From contig JAKQOW010000048.1 in the NCBI GenBank assembly GCA_029565065.1, forward strand, positions 62,001 through 126,000: a stretch of DNA of 64,000 bases. Reading direction: 5' to 3'. A program made the position numbers and the translations under genes. Origin of the DNA: Acidobacteriota bacterium. Lineage in GTDB: Bacteria; Acidobacteriota; JAAYUB01. Position 1 is the stretch's first letter; every line of letters starts with the position of its first letter. The notes beneath the pieces are model-generated. The model was not told the DNA's origin, searched no databases, and saw only the letters and a list, made by a program, of their open reading frames with translations. Positions 36,642 to 47,867 of this stretch are shown here, piece after piece.

Positions 36642-36667
36642 CCGTTGTTCGTCTCCTGCGGCAGCGC

Positions 36668-37955
36668 TCAGGCCGCCTTGAACCAGTGGATGATCTCCTT
36701 AACCGATGGCCGCTTGCCGTACATGAGCACGCCGATACGGAAGATTTTGGCCACCGCCCACATCAGCCCCACCATGAACGCCACGCTCAGGACGATCGAC
36801 AGCAGGATCTGCCACAGCGGCGGGGTCTGCACCAGGATCCGCATCATCATCACCATGGGCGTGAACACGGGAATCAACGAGATGATCACCGCGATGAGCG
36901 AGTCGGGATTCGAGATGAAGAACATCGTGCTGACCATGGGAATGACCAGCAGCATGATCACCGGCCCCTGCATGTTCTGGGCGTCCTCCTCCGTGGAGCA
37001 AAGCGACCCGATGGCCAGGAACATCGCCGAGAAGATGAAGTAGCCCAGCACGAAGAAGATGACGAAGTACACGAGCGACATGGGATTGATCGCGGCCAGC
37101 CCTTCGGCGAGCTCCGGGCTCATCGCCGCGGCCGTGACCGCCCCGTACGCCGCGATGACGCCACCGGTCAGGGAGTAGACCAGCATCTGGGTGAGCCCCA
37201 CCAGGCCGATGCCGATGAGCTTGCCGGTCATGATCTGCTTCGCCGTGAAGTTGGCCAGCAGAACCTCCATGATGCGGGTGGTCTTTTCCTCGAGGATGCC
37301 GCGCAGGTTGGCAATCCCGTAAACCAGCAGCGACACGTACAGGATCATCACGAAGGTGAAGGTGATGAAGATCGAGGAGCCGAGATTGCTCTTCTTGCTG
37401 TCGCCGCCGGCGGCCACCTGGAACGTGACCAGTTCCACGCGGCGGATCCACTCGCGGATCTTTTCCGGGGGGGCGTCGATTTTGTTGCGGGTGAGCCGGT
37501 CGGCGACGACGATGGGATTCAGCCCGCCCTGCAACCCGCGGATAACCGTCAGGTTGTTGACGTTGCGCCCGAAATAATGGAAATTGTCTTCCGCGTCGAA
37601 GTCGGGCCCGACGATGAGGCAGCCCTCGAGCTTCTTGTTTCCGATTTCCTGCTTGATGCCGGCCAAGGTGGCTTCCAGGTCGGCTCCGGCCTCACGGCGC
37701 TCGATGATGAACGGGCTGGGCTCGTCGTTCGACGCCTCCGCCTGTGCGTTCTTCAGGTTATCCTTCAGCGGTTCGAACACCTTGCCGCTCCGGTCGATCA
37801 CGGCGATCCGCAGCTCCTTGTCCAGCGACACCTGCATCAGCAGACCCGGCACGAAGAGCATGGCCAGCATCAGCACCGGCATCAGAACGGTGCCGATCCA
37901 GAAGCTCTTTTTGGTGACCCGCTCCAGGTATTCCCGGCGGATGATTTCCCAGGTT

Positions 37956-37966
<11 letters not shown>
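36668..37966 (-). CDS. ABC-2-type exporter permease (NatB-like)
   Basis: A 432-residue inner-membrane protein. The first helix lies at about residues 21-45, then a long extracytoplasmic domain (about 50-175), then six helices (about 180-200, 225-250, 285-305, 325-350, 360-385, 395-415). The layout matches NatB/YhaP-type ABC-2 permeases, whose family is implicated in Na+ or small-molecule efflux. It overlaps the ATPase gene by 11 bp. The substrate cannot be told from sequence. Confidence 0.85.
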
Positions 37967-38867
<901 letters not shown>

Positions 38868-38976
38868 GCGGGGTTACCTCCTCGGTTCAGGTTGAAATCA
38901 TGTTGACGGGTTTTGTTTGCCATCAAGGCATTCTATTTCATGGTCCCCGGGAAAACAACCGGCACGAGCCGCCGAC

Positions 38977-41667
38977 TCAGCCTGAAATCTGGCTGGAATC
39001 CAGATCACGGAGCTTCTCCGGCCGTCCCCAGGCAGTGTAGAGCTCGGTGAGCAGCTCGCGGATCCGTTTGGTCAGACGGTGCTCTTCGCCCAGGCTCGAC
39101 CGCGCGGTCGCATATGCCGGCCGCAGCAACGCCTCCGCCTCGGCAAACTGCCGCCGACCCTTGAAGCACCGGGCCAACGTGGTCTGCAGGCTGATGATGA
39201 TCTCGTGACTGGGTGGCCATATCGCGCCGCCCCGTTCCAGCGCCGAGCGGGCAAGAACCTCGGCTTCGGCGTACGCTTCCCGACGGATGAGTTCAACGGC
39301 CAGATTGAGGGTTTCGATGATCGTGCCGGGATGGTTCGGTCCCTGGGTCCGCTCCCGAATGGCCAGATTCTCCCGGATGATCTTTTCCGCCTCCGGACCG
39401 CGTCCCTCCTTCGACAGGTTGAGCGCCAGCCCTGAGAAAGCGTTGAGCACGGCATTGTGCTCGCGCCCCAACTGCTTCGCACACAGGGCGAGCACGCTCA
39501 TCAGGGCCGCCGTGGCTTCGGCTGGCCGGCCCCGCAGACGAAGCACGTCGGCGAAGGTGTTCGTCAGCATCAGTTCGACGAGCGTGCCGCGTTCCGGGCG
39601 GCGGGCCATGATATCCAGCCCCCGGCGGACGTTGCGCTCGGCGTCATCGAGGCGCCCGAGCGCCAGTTGGGCGTTGGCCAGCGTGAACAGATCCGTCGCC
39701 ACGACCGTGTGCTCCGGGCCAAACTGTTTCTCATGGGCGGCGAGGGCGTGCTCCATGAGCGGGACGGCCTCGGCGTTCTTGCCGCGGTATGTCAGGATGG
39801 ACGCCAGCACGCCCTCGGCGTCGAGCACCTCCGGATGGTCCGGACCCAACCCCGGCGAGGCAGCCGCCAGCGCCTGGCGGGCGAACGTCTCCGCCTCCTC
39901 CAGCCGGCCCTGTTCCTGACTCGACGTGGCCAGCCGCAGACAGGTCTTGGCGCGGGCCGTCGGCGTTTGCCAGAACTCCAGAGTTTCCCGATAGATCTTC
40001 TCCGCGCGGGCCGGATCCCCCTTGGCCAGCCAGAAATCCCCCCATCGTTCGAGGGCAGTCAGCCGTTCCAGGCCAGCCGGGGCTTGCAAGACCTTCAAGC
40101 CCTCGACCGCCTGCTCATGCAGCGGCTGGGCCTGGTCGAGACGGCCCTGGTTGGTGTACAGGAGCGCAAGGTCGGATATTGTCATCAGAGTGTCGGGATG
40201 CCGGAGACCGAGAGTCCGGCGGCGCAGTTCCAGCGCCGCGTTGAGCTGGGCGGCGGCGTCCTCAAACTGTCCCAGGACCATGTACGGCCTGGACAGGGCC
40301 ATGTGCACGGCGGCTTTGGTCTCAGAGTCCAGGGTGGTGTCGTTGTTTAGGTTGATCGTAGCCCGTCGCAGCAGGTCCGCCACCCGCACATCCCGGCCGT
40401 CCAGGTACGGATCCGGAGATTGGAGCATCCCGGTCAGAAACGCCGTCACCTCCTCGGCCCGCTGGGCCTGGCGCCGGGCCTCCTGCTCCGCGCGGCGGGC
40501 CTGCAGCAGGGCCGCGGTCGTGCCCGCCAGACCGAGCAGCAGGGCGGCCGCGATGGCGGCGGTGGCAATGACCGCCGGCCGGTGCCGCCGGACGAATTTG
40601 CGGAAACGGTAGCTCCACTCGGGCGGTCCGGCGAACACCGGCTGGTGATTCAGATGGCGCTGGATGTCCGCCGCCATCTCCGCCGCCGTGGCGTAGCGGC
40701 GGTTCCGGTCCTTGGCCATGGCCTTCATGGTGATCCAGTCCAGGTCGCCGCGCAGGTCCCGGGCCAGCGCTCGCGGCTCGGCGCCTCGCCGGCCGGCCAC
40801 TTCCGCCGCCGCCTCACCCAGCGTGCTGAGTTTGGAGCTTGGCGTGGGCGGCTCCACGTCGCGGATCTGCCGCTGCACCTCGGAGTAGCCCTTCTGCCGC
40901 GCCTCCGTCAGGTCGAAGGGGAGTCGCCCGGCCAGCAGCTCGTAGAGCAGGACCCCGAGGCTGTAGATGTCGCTGCGCGTGTCCACGTCGAGGGCGCTCA
41001 TCTCCGCCTGCTCCGGGCTCATGTAGGCCGGCGTGCCGATGAGCTGGCCGATCTCGGTGTGGACCTCGCGGTCGGTGAGGCGCCGGCCGGTGGCCTTGGC
41101 CACGCCGAAATCGATCACCTTGGGAACCGCCTGCCCCTCCCGGTCCGTCACGAGGACGTTCGACGGCTTGATGTCCCGGTGGATGATCCCCTTGAAATGG
41201 GCGTGCTGGATGGCATGACAAATTTGCATGAACAGCTCGAGGCGCTGGCGGGTGTTGGCTTTCCGCACGTCGCAGTACGCCGTGACGGGCACTCCCTGGA
41301 CGAACTCCATGACGAAGTAGGGCCGTCCGTCGGGCGCGGTGCCGGCATCGTAGACCTGGGCGATGTGCGGATGGCTCATCAGGGCCAGCGCCTGGCGCTC
41401 CGCCTCGAAGCGGGCGACCACCGCCTCGGAATCGCCGCCCCACCGCATCAGCTTGAGCGCCACGCGACGGCTCACCGGCTCGCGCTGCTCGGCCAGATAC
41501 ACGACGCCCATCCCCCCTTCCCCCAACCGGTCGAGGATGGCGTACGGGCCGATCCGGTCGTCGGGACCCAAGGCGGAACGCAGCACCGGGCCGCTCCGCT
41601 CCACCCGCTCGGTGGACGCCTCGCCGCCGGCGGGACCTGGATCCGGGCGGTCGGAATGCGTGACCAT
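38977..41667 (-). CDS. Ser/Thr protein kinase with C-terminal TPR array
   Basis: An 896-residue membrane kinase. The Hanks-type catalytic domain covers about residues 40-310: glycine loop GEGGMGVVYLA, VALKLM with the ATP-binding Lys, catalytic IHRDIKPSN, DFGVAKA and GTPAYMSPEQA. One transmembrane helix lies near residues 362-387. The extracytoplasmic half holds about ten TPR-like repeats (for example AAAQLNAALELRRRTLG, then HPDTLMTISDLA, the kinesin-light-chain type). Such kinases are common in Acidobacteriota and Planctomycetota. GGAGGTT precedes the ATG. No clear promoter is seen in the 190-bp gap ahead of it. Confidence 0.92.
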   Translation of the reverse strand: MVTHSDRPDPGPAGGEASTERVERSGPVLRSALGPDDRIGPYAILDRLGEGGMGVVYLAEQREPVSRRVALKLMRWGGDSEAVVARFEAERQALALMSHPHIAQVYDAGTAPDGRPYFVMEFVQGVPVTAYCDVRKANTRQRLELFMQICHAIQHAHFKGIIHRDIKPSNVLVTDREGQAVPKVIDFGVAKATGRRLTDREVHTEIGQLIGTPAYMSPEQAEMSALDVDTRSDIYSLGVLLYELLAGRLPFDLTEARQKGYSEVQRQIRDVEPPTPSSKLSTLGEAAAEVAGRRGAEPRALARDLRGDLDWITMKAMAKDRNRRYATAAEMAADIQRHLNHQPVFAGPPEWSYRFRKFVRRHRPAVIATAAIAAALLLGLAGTTAALLQARRAEQEARRQAQRAEEVTAFLTGMLQSPDPYLDGRDVRVADLLRRATINLNNDTTLDSETKAAVHMALSRPYMVLGQFEDAAAQLNAALELRRRTLGLRHPDTLMTISDLALLYTNQGRLDQAQPLHEQAVEGLKVLQAPAGLERLTALERWGDFWLAKGDPARAEKIYRETLEFWQTPTARAKTCLRLATSSQEQGRLEEAETFARQALAAASPGLGPDHPEVLDAEGVLASILTYRGKNAEAVPLMEHALAAHEKQFGPEHTVVATDLFTLANAQLALGRLDDAERNVRRGLDIMARRPERGTLVELMLTNTFADVLRLRGRPAEATAALMSVLALCAKQLGREHNAVLNAFSGLALNLSKEGRGPEAEKIIRENLAIRERTQGPNHPGTIIETLNLAVELIRREAYAEAEVLARSALERGGAIWPPSHEIIISLQTTLARCFKGRRQFAEAEALLRPAYATARSSLGEEHRLTKRIRELLTELYTAWGRPEKLRDLDSSQISG

Positions 41668-41858
41668 CTCAACCTCCGGTCAAACGAGGTGAAGGGGCCT
41701 CAAGGTTCTGCTGGATCGAATGGCTCTGACTGCCGGAAAACCGCTGACTCCATTGTGGGCCATCGGCGGCGGCATCGCAACCGGAAAATGGCGGCCTCGA
41801 CCGGCCTGGAGCGCCGGCATCCCCCGGTTGCCGCGTAGTCCGGAGAGTCGGCCGGATC

Positions 41859-44063
41859 TCAGCGCGCCGCGCGGGAGCGGTCGGCTACCTTGACCGCCGT
41901 TTCGATTCGCCGGATCAGGTGGTTCAACCGGGGCATGATCTGGGATGTGGCGCTGTGCGGGTTGAAGCGCAGGTCATAGTACAGGTCGGTAAACTCCAGG
42001 GCCAGTCCGCCCGGCAGTACGTCACCCAATCGCAGGGCGAATTCGCGCGGCGTCTCGCGCGCCTCCTTCCGGAAGCCGGTCCGGGCCGCCAGCTTCAGGA
42101 AACGCTGATAGACCAGCCCGGCGGTCCGGCCCGTCCCGCCCTCGCGGCGCAGCCGCCGGCCGGGGGCGCCGAACCGCCGCCGCAGCCCCCATACCGCCCC
42201 GAAGATCAGCAGCACCGCCGCACCCGTTGCCACGAGCGCACTACCACGCTCCTCCGCCAGATCGGCGGCGCGGAGCCATGCCACGGCCAGTCGTTCGTTC
42301 AGCCACTCCTGAATCCGCTTGAGCGTCCGGGCGACGGTCTGCCGCCAATCCGCCGCGCCCGACCGGAGGGAGCGGAGGAGTTGCACCTGGTCGGAGATGT
42401 CGTAGTTGACCACGTCCTGGATCCAGAGAAACTCCACCGATTCGAACAGGTTCTCCAGAAGCGCCAGGTAGCGGGACCGATCCGGCTCCCGCACCGGCGG
42501 CGTGGCGTCGAACTCCACCCAGCCGGACTTGACGAAACAGGCCTCCACCCAGCTATGGGCGTCGGATTGCCGGACGACGATGACCCCGTTGAACGGATTG
42601 ATGTCGCCGCGCTGAAACCCGTTGACCACCCGCGCCGGGATCTTGGCGTAGCGCATCATGATGGCCAGGGCCGAGGCGAAGTACTCGCAGTGGCCGCGCT
42701 TCATGTCGAAGAGGAAAAACTCAACCGGGTCACGGTCCGGGGGACAGGGCTCCATCTCCAGCGAATAGCCGTAATTGTTGCGGAGATAGGCCTCCAGCGC
42801 GCGGGCCTGCCGGAAGGGCGAATCGATGCCCCGGGTGATGTCGGCCACCCGCTGGGCGATCCGCGGCGAGTACTGCGGGATCTCCAGCAGCGTCGTCGAG
42901 AGGCCGAGCGGATAGCCTGCCGGCGCCTGGCCAAGTTCCGCTTCGCCGTACCGGTGAATATCCGAATAACCCGCGTAGCGGAATTTCTGATAATGCTCGT
43001 ACCCTTTGGTGGGCGTGCCCGTGCAGGTCAGCGACACGCTCCGCACATCGCGGGTGAGAGCCAGCTGCCGGTGGGCCAGGAACAGCACCTGCGACGTGAT
43101 GGGCTCGAGGAACACCTCTTGGTATAGCAGCCGCTCGGGGCTGTGGCGCCGGGCCAGCGGATAGAGCCCCTCCGGGCTGAGCGCCACCACCTGCTTCCAG
43201 GGCACCGACAGCCCCCACCCGCGCCCATCGTATCGGTCCAGCGCGATGCCCTTCCATTTCAGGTCCGGCGGCAGCCGGTCCGGCTCCGGATCGGTGCGGA
43301 TCCGCATGACCACCGCGTCGTTGAGCTTGATCGAGGTGACGTCGCCAAGCTCGGTGGTGTCGGAAAACCCGCTGATCTCCTGGCGGTCCGACAGGTTCAG
43401 CTGCCACATGCCGAAAGACAGCCGGGGCAGAATGGTGAACAACGGGATCGTCAAACCGATCATCAGCACATAGATCAGCCCGCCCAGCGCGGTGACCAGA
43501 CCCGCCGACACATTGATCCGGCCGGGCGAGGCCGGTTCCAGCGGCGACCGCGGCGTTTCACCAGCATCCGTATCGCCGCGATGGGAGAAGTAGATGGATG
43601 CGGTCCGGATCTCGAACAGCATCAGCGTCAGGATGCCCGCGATCATGAACCAGGACGCGAACAGGGCGAAGCCGATGTCGATGGTGAAGGTCGTGGACAC
43701 CAGCAAATAGCCGAACGCGATGAGAAACAGGTACAGGTAGTCCCGCGCCGTGCGGGCGGTGAACAGCTTCAGGATTGACACCGCCATGGCCACGTGGATC
43801 ACCGCCAGGGTGAACTCGCCCGTCACCAGGAGGAAATCGGCCACGAAGCCGATCACGAACGCGACGAAGATCGCCAGCATCGAGCCGCGCGAGAACCCGG
43901 CATGGCGGCGCGAGACCTCATCCCCCTTGACGTAGGCCGCGGCCAGCGCCGCCAGGTAGACGGCGCAGGTGAGCCAGCCGAGCTTGCCGGTGAAGACCAG
44001 CGCGCCGAATCCCGACAGGAGCAGCTGGTAGAACACCGTTTTGAACAGGCGCCGGTATTTCAT
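41859..44063 (-). CDS. TgpA-type transglutaminase-like membrane protein (DUF3488)
   Basis: A 734-residue protein. Six to seven helices fill about residues 10-230 (DUF3488 region). A periplasmic transglutaminase-like domain follows with the catalytic triad Cys in KRGHCEYFASALA (near residue 465), His in SDAHSWVEACF and Asp in EFDATPPVRE. A further helix lies near residues 605-625, and a short DUF4129-like tail ends it. ATG 44063 overlaps the DUF58 gene by 4 bp; the longer in-frame start would lie inside that gene. Family members act on the cell envelope; the substrate is unknown. Confidence 0.87.
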   Translation of the reverse strand: MKYRRLFKTVFYQLLLSGFGALVFTGKLGWLTCAVYLAALAAAYVKGDEVSRRHAGFSRGSMLAIFVAFVIGFVADFLLVTGEFTLAVIHVAMAVSILKLFTARTARDYLYLFLIAFGYLLVSTTFTIDIGFALFASWFMIAGILTLMLFEIRTASIYFSHRGDTDAGETPRSPLEPASPGRINVSAGLVTALGGLIYVLMIGLTIPLFTILPRLSFGMWQLNLSDRQEISGFSDTTELGDVTSIKLNDAVVMRIRTDPEPDRLPPDLKWKGIALDRYDGRGWGLSVPWKQVVALSPEGLYPLARRHSPERLLYQEVFLEPITSQVLFLAHRQLALTRDVRSVSLTCTGTPTKGYEHYQKFRYAGYSDIHRYGEAELGQAPAGYPLGLSTTLLEIPQYSPRIAQRVADITRGIDSPFRQARALEAYLRNNYGYSLEMEPCPPDRDPVEFFLFDMKRGHCEYFASALAIMMRYAKIPARVVNGFQRGDINPFNGVIVVRQSDAHSWVEACFVKSGWVEFDATPPVREPDRSRYLALLENLFESVEFLWIQDVVNYDISDQVQLLRSLRSGAADWRQTVARTLKRIQEWLNERLAVAWLRAADLAEERGSALVATGAAVLLIFGAVWGLRRRFGAPGRRLRREGGTGRTAGLVYQRFLKLAARTGFRKEARETPREFALRLGDVLPGGLALEFTDLYYDLRFNPHSATSQIMPRLNHLIRRIETAVKVADRSRAAR

Positions 44064-45436
44064 ATCTGGTTCAGGTCCAGGTAGCCGTCCAGGTGCGGCG
44101 CGAGCCGGAAAAACACCGCCGGGCTCCGAAAGGAGCACAGGATCAGGCTGCCGGGCGCTTCCTCGGACAGCCAGGTCTCGAACGGCTCGCCGTTGAGGGG
44201 ATGCGCACCGGGCGCATCCTCCACCGGACGGAGGTATGACAGCGCCAGATCCTCCAGCACGGACGGCAGATCGCGGCGCGCGCCCGCCTCCGGCGGCCGG
44301 CTGTGGCTGGGCACGACCCGCACACTCTTGCCGCGCTGGTACAACTCCATGGCCAGCGTGGCCAGGAACGACATGGCCCGTTCGAAGCGCGCCCGCACCT
44401 CGTCCAGGTCACCCGGATAGCCCTCGTCGAGCACCAGGACGTAGGACTGGAGAGTCTCCGTGCTGTACTCCTTGACCAGGTAGCGCCCGACCCGGGCCGA
44501 CGCCTTCCAATGGATGTGGCGGACGTCCTCGCCGGGAACATACTCCCGCAGCGCGAAGAGTTCCGCACCCAGGCCTTTCCGCAGGATCGGGATGGTCTCC
44601 AACTGGTGTTCCAGGGAGGACTGAAAATCGCCTTTCTCCAGCAGCTCGGGGTAGACGACGAGCTCGCCGGCCGCCTGGATCTTGCGTCCCTTGCGGAAGA
44701 AACCGAAGGGGAAAGCGGTCAGCACCTCGATGGCGTCGATCCGGTAGAGGCCGCGGTGCAGGAACCGCACCTGGAAGGACTGGGTGTCGGTGCCGCGTGG
44801 CGGCAAATACGGAAAGTAGGCCACGGTCCGCATGCAGGGGACGCCCCGCGCCCGGAGTGCCTGCGCGTCCAGCCGCTTCGGCTTGGTCTCGGCCAGTCCG
44901 GCGGCGGCCAGCCACGTCTTGTTGACCAAGTGGCCTTCCACGCCCACGGAAAACGCCGGGAACCAGCGCTTGGCGTTGAGCAGTCGCAGGCGGTAGCTGG
45001 TAAATTCCCCGGCGAAGATCGAATCCTGGTAATCCACCGCCACCCGCAGGCTGGACAGCAGGATGCGGGACAGCTCGCCGGACACGGCGATCGCCGAGAT
45101 CATGAACGCCAGCACGATGTACAGCAGGTTGTTGCCGGTGTTGACCGCGGCGACGGCGATCAGAAAGATCAGCCCGATGTAAATCCAGCCCGCCTGGGTG
45201 ATTCGGAACAGGATGGACAATCCCGCGCTGCGCAGGGCGTTGCGGGCCAGCACGGGCACGAAAAGCACCACTTCCGCCAGCAGACAGATCATGCCGGCCA
45301 GCGCCAGGAAGAACCCCGGCCGGCGCAGCCCCTGGCGGAACATGGCCACCGCCAGCTGGAGGCAGACCAGCGACAGTCCGGACAGCACCAGCGACCAGAA
45401 GAACGGTCGTTTCAGGTTCCAGATGGACGTTTTCAT
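44060..45436 (-). CDS. DUF58-domain protein
   Basis: A 458-residue protein with two N-terminal helix pairs (residues about 12-30, 37-55, 78-100) and a DUF58 core seen in REYVPGEDVRHIHWKASARVGRYLVKEY, near residue 300. These proteins carry a von Willebrand A-like fold and typically stand between a MoxR ATPase and a transglutaminase-like protein, as here. A chaperone-type metal or complex maturation role in the envelope is assumed for the trio. GGAGCCCG precedes ATG 45436. Confidence 0.88.
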   Translation of the reverse strand: MKTSIWNLKRPFFWSLVLSGLSLVCLQLAVAMFRQGLRRPGFFLALAGMICLLAEVVLFVPVLARNALRSAGLSILFRITQAGWIYIGLIFLIAVAAVNTGNNLLYIVLAFMISAIAVSGELSRILLSSLRVAVDYQDSIFAGEFTSYRLRLLNAKRWFPAFSVGVEGHLVNKTWLAAAGLAETKPKRLDAQALRARGVPCMRTVAYFPYLPPRGTDTQSFQVRFLHRGLYRIDAIEVLTAFPFGFFRKGRKIQAAGELVVYPELLEKGDFQSSLEHQLETIPILRKGLGAELFALREYVPGEDVRHIHWKASARVGRYLVKEYSTETLQSYVLVLDEGYPGDLDEVRARFERAMSFLATLAMELYQRGKSVRVVPSHSRPPEAGARRDLPSVLEDLALSYLRPVEDAPGAHPLNGEPFETWLSEEAPGSLILCSFRSPAVFFRLAPHLDGYLDLNQI

Positions 45437-45453
45437 CGGGCTCCGCGACGGAC

Positions 45454-46407
45454 TCAGACCGGGACCGGGATACCCCCGATCAGTTCAGCGATGACGGCCT
45501 CGGCCTCTTCCCGGATATCCATCAGGTGGGCGTATTTCTTTTTCAGGATGACGCGGTGGGAGAGGACGGGCACGGCCACGTGTTTCACGTCATCGGGAAT
45601 GCAGTAGGACCGGCCGGACAGGAACGCCTGAACCTGGGCGGCCCGGTACAGCGCCAGCGAGCCGCGCGGACTCACCCCCACCTGGATGGCCGGAGAGCGT
45701 CGGGAGGCGGTGACGATCTCCATGATATAGTCGAGGAGGCTTTCCTCGACCTCCACCTGCCGCGCGCGCTGGCTGAGCGACTGAACTTCCGCCACAGTGA
45801 TCACCGGGGCCAGCCGTTCCACAGCCTCCGGCCCGCGGCTCTGCAGCAGGATGCGGCGCTCCTCGCTGGGATCGGGGTACCCCACACGGATCCGCATCAG
45901 GAAACGGTCCAGTTGCGACTCGGGCAACGGGAACGTGCCGTGGTACTCCACGGGATTCTGCGTGGCGAGTACCAGGAACGGCGCCGGAAGTTGGTAGGTG
46001 ACATTGTCCATGGTCACCCGGCGCTCGTTCATGGCCTCGAGCAGGGCGCTCTGGGTCTTGGGCGTCGCGCGGTTGATTTCGTCGGCCAGCACGACGTTGG
46101 CGAAGACCGGGCCCTTCTTGAACTGGAAATCGCCGGCCTCGGGAAAGAAGACGGAGACACCCAGAATGTCCGACGGCAGCAGGTCGCTGGTGAACTGAAT
46201 GCGCTTGAACGTCCCGTCGATGGAACGGGCCAGCGCTTGCGCCAGCGTGGTCTTCCCCACACCCGGCACATCCTCGATGAGGAGATGGCCCTCCGCCAGC
46301 AGGGCCAGGACGGCCAGCTGGACGACGTCCTCCTTGCCCAGCAGCACGGACCCGATGTTGTCGATCAGGGCGCGAATCTGTTCCAGGTCCTGGCCGTTGG
46401 CTGTCAT
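45454..46407 (-). CDS. moxR: MoxR-family AAA+ ATPase
   Basis: A 317-residue AAA+ ATPase. Walker A EDVPGVGKTTLAQAL near residue 40, Walker B VVLADEINRATPKTQSALLEAM, sensor 1 FLVLATQNPVE and a sensor 2 Arg region (VGVSPRGSLAL) are intact. MoxR ATPases act as chaperones with DUF58/VWA partners. AGGAG precedes the ATG. The next gene on the strand is 17 bp away, so it is one operon with DUF58 and TgpA. Confidence 0.93.
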   Translation of the reverse strand: MTANGQDLEQIRALIDNIGSVLLGKEDVVQLAVLALLAEGHLLIEDVPGVGKTTLAQALARSIDGTFKRIQFTSDLLPSDILGVSVFFPEAGDFQFKKGPVFANVVLADEINRATPKTQSALLEAMNERRVTMDNVTYQLPAPFLVLATQNPVEYHGTFPLPESQLDRFLMRIRVGYPDPSEERRILLQSRGPEAVERLAPVITVAEVQSLSQRARQVEVEESLLDYIMEIVTASRRSPAIQVGVSPRGSLALYRAAQVQAFLSGRSYCIPDDVKHVAVPVLSHRVILKKKYAHLMDIREEAEAVIAELIGGIPVPV

Positions 46408-46419
46408 CGCACTCCTGTG

Positions 46420-47265
46420 CTAGACCCTGAAGTTCAGCACCTTGGACCCCTTGCCCACGTCGAGGTGGAATTTCAGCGCCCGGGTGATGTAGATCTTGGC
46501 ATTGACGATCGCATCCAGCAGCGGCATCCCCTTGGCCAGCCCGGCGGTGATCGCCGCCGAGTAGGTGCAGCCCGTGCCATGCGTGTCGCCCACGGGTATC
46601 CGCTTTTCTTTCAGGAAAATGAATTCCTTGCCATCGAAGAACAGGTCGGTGGCGTCATCCAGAAGATGTCCGCCCTTGATCAGAACATTCCGCACGCCGG
46701 TCTGATAGATCTGGAGCGCCGCATCCTTCATGTCGTCGAACGTGGTCAGAGTCAGACCGGACAGCTGGGCCGCCTCCGACAGGTTCGGTGTAACCAGAAG
46801 CGCATGGCCCATGAGACGGCGGAGCGCGTCCAGGGTGGACTCGACCACCAGCTTGTCGCCGCTGGTCGCAATGAGCACCGGATCCACCACGAGCTGCTTG
46901 AGCTTGTACTGCTCCACCGCGGCCACGATCACGTCGATGGCAGCCGTGGTCGGAATCATGCCGGTCTTCAGCGGCTGGGGTCCCAGGTCGTCCAGCACCA
47001 TGGTCAGTTGGCGCCGGATGAAATCCGCCTCCACCGTGAAGATGCCGTCCACTCCGGTGGTGTTCTGCGCGGTGAGCGCGGTGATCACGGCGCTGCCGTA
47101 GACATCAAAGCTGGAGAATGTTTTCAGGTCGGCCTGGATCCCGGCCCCGCCGGAGGGGTCGGAGCCCGCCACAGTCAACGCCTTGAATACACGGGGTTTG
47201 ACCAGGATGGATCGGAAGGGCCGATGGGAGTCGATGAGGTCTTTGATCTTGCGTTCGGCATTCAT
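46420..47265 (-). CDS. thiD: Hydroxymethylpyrimidine/phosphomethylpyrimidine kinase
   Basis: A 281-residue ribokinase-fold kinase that phosphorylates HMP and HMP-P for thiamine synthesis. TVAGSDPSGGAGIQADLKTF is the family N-terminal signature (here after an extra 30 residues), and DPVLIATSG, TPNLSEA and DTHGTGCTYSAAI, with the catalytic Asp, complete it. GAGGAG lies ahead of ATG 47265. No thiC, thiE or TPP riboswitch is visible in the upstream gap. It lies 12 bp ahead of moxR, likely by transcriptional convenience. Confidence 0.92.
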   Translation of the reverse strand: MNAERKIKDLIDSHRPFRSILVKPRVFKALTVAGSDPSGGAGIQADLKTFSSFDVYGSAVITALTAQNTTGVDGIFTVEADFIRRQLTMVLDDLGPQPLKTGMIPTTAAIDVIVAAVEQYKLKQLVVDPVLIATSGDKLVVESTLDALRRLMGHALLVTPNLSEAAQLSGLTLTTFDDMKDAALQIYQTGVRNVLIKGGHLLDDATDLFFDGKEFIFLKEKRIPVGDTHGTGCTYSAAITAGLAKGMPLLDAIVNAKIYITRALKFHLDVGKGSKVLNFRV

Positions 47266-47295
47266 GGGAGCTCCTCGGGCTGGCGCTCAGTGCCC

Positions 47296-47324
47296 ATGAT
47301 ACGACACGTACGGCCAATTGGAAA
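47296..47324 (-). promoter_or_regulatory. Candidate promoter for thiD
   Basis: On the minus strand TTTCCA (47324-47319) and TATCAT (47301-47296) are spaced by 17 bp, about 31 bp upstream of the thiD ATG. Divergent from the YtxH promoter. Consensus match only. Confidence 0.4.
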
Positions 47325-47414
47325 GGGGATTGCACCGGCGCCCCCCCGACTGCGCCGGTTTCACCCAGCCCCGACGGTTTCCGGCCGGATTTTCGACAAA
47401 TGACACAAACATGT

Positions 47415-47443
47415 TTTACTGGCTTGCCGAGATTTGCTAGAAT
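47415..47443 (+). promoter_or_regulatory. Candidate promoter for the YtxH gene
   Basis: TTTACT (47415-47420) and TAGAAT (47438-47443) are spaced by 17 bp, about 55 bp upstream of the gene. Consensus match only. Confidence 0.45.
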
Positions 47444-47498
47444 GAGACAGCTTGCATGATGTTGCACAGAATTCAGTTCCGAATATGAGGAGGTCGCG

Positions 47499-47840
47499 AT
47501 GGAAGAGAGAAGCAGGTGGGGAGATCGGACGTTGTACTTCCTTCTGGGCGGATTTGTGGGTGCCACCGTCGCCCTGTTGTTCGCCCCGCGCTCGGGCGAG
47601 GAGACCCGCGAGCTGATCGCCACCAAGGTCAAGGACGGGACGGAGGCGCTCAAGGATCACCTTCAGACCGCCCGCCAGAAACTCGTGGAAACGAAGGACA
47701 AGCTCGAGGCCGACACCGCCGATCTGATCTCCCGCGGCAAGGAGATGGTTGCCCGTGAGAAAGAAGTCATCAGTGCCGCCATCGAAGCCGGCAAGCAGGC
47801 CTACAAGGAAGAGAAAGAATCCGTCAAGAAGAAGATCTGA
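47499..47840 (+). CDS. YtxH-domain protein
   Basis: A 113-residue protein of the YtxH (DUF4298/GvpP-like) type. One helix near residues 12-30 (LYFLLGGFVGATVALLFAP) carries the typical FAPRSGEETRELI sequence after it, followed by a long charged amphipathic coil. The family is membrane-anchored and stress-linked, but no molecular function is established. GAGGAGG precedes the ATG. It lies 27 bp ahead of the DUF948 gene, its usual neighbour. Confidence 0.85.
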   Translation: MEERSRWGDRTLYFLLGGFVGATVALLFAPRSGEETRELIATKVKDGTEALKDHLQTARQKLVETKDKLEADTADLISRGKEMVAREKEVISAAIEAGKQAYKEEKESVKKKI

Positions 47841-47867
47841 TTCCAATACCCTGACAGGAAACCGGAC

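Noticed and set aside
47266..47498. TPP riboswitch ahead of thiD
   Set aside because: I looked for the conserved CUGAGA and ACCUGAU-type elements on the minus strand and found neither.
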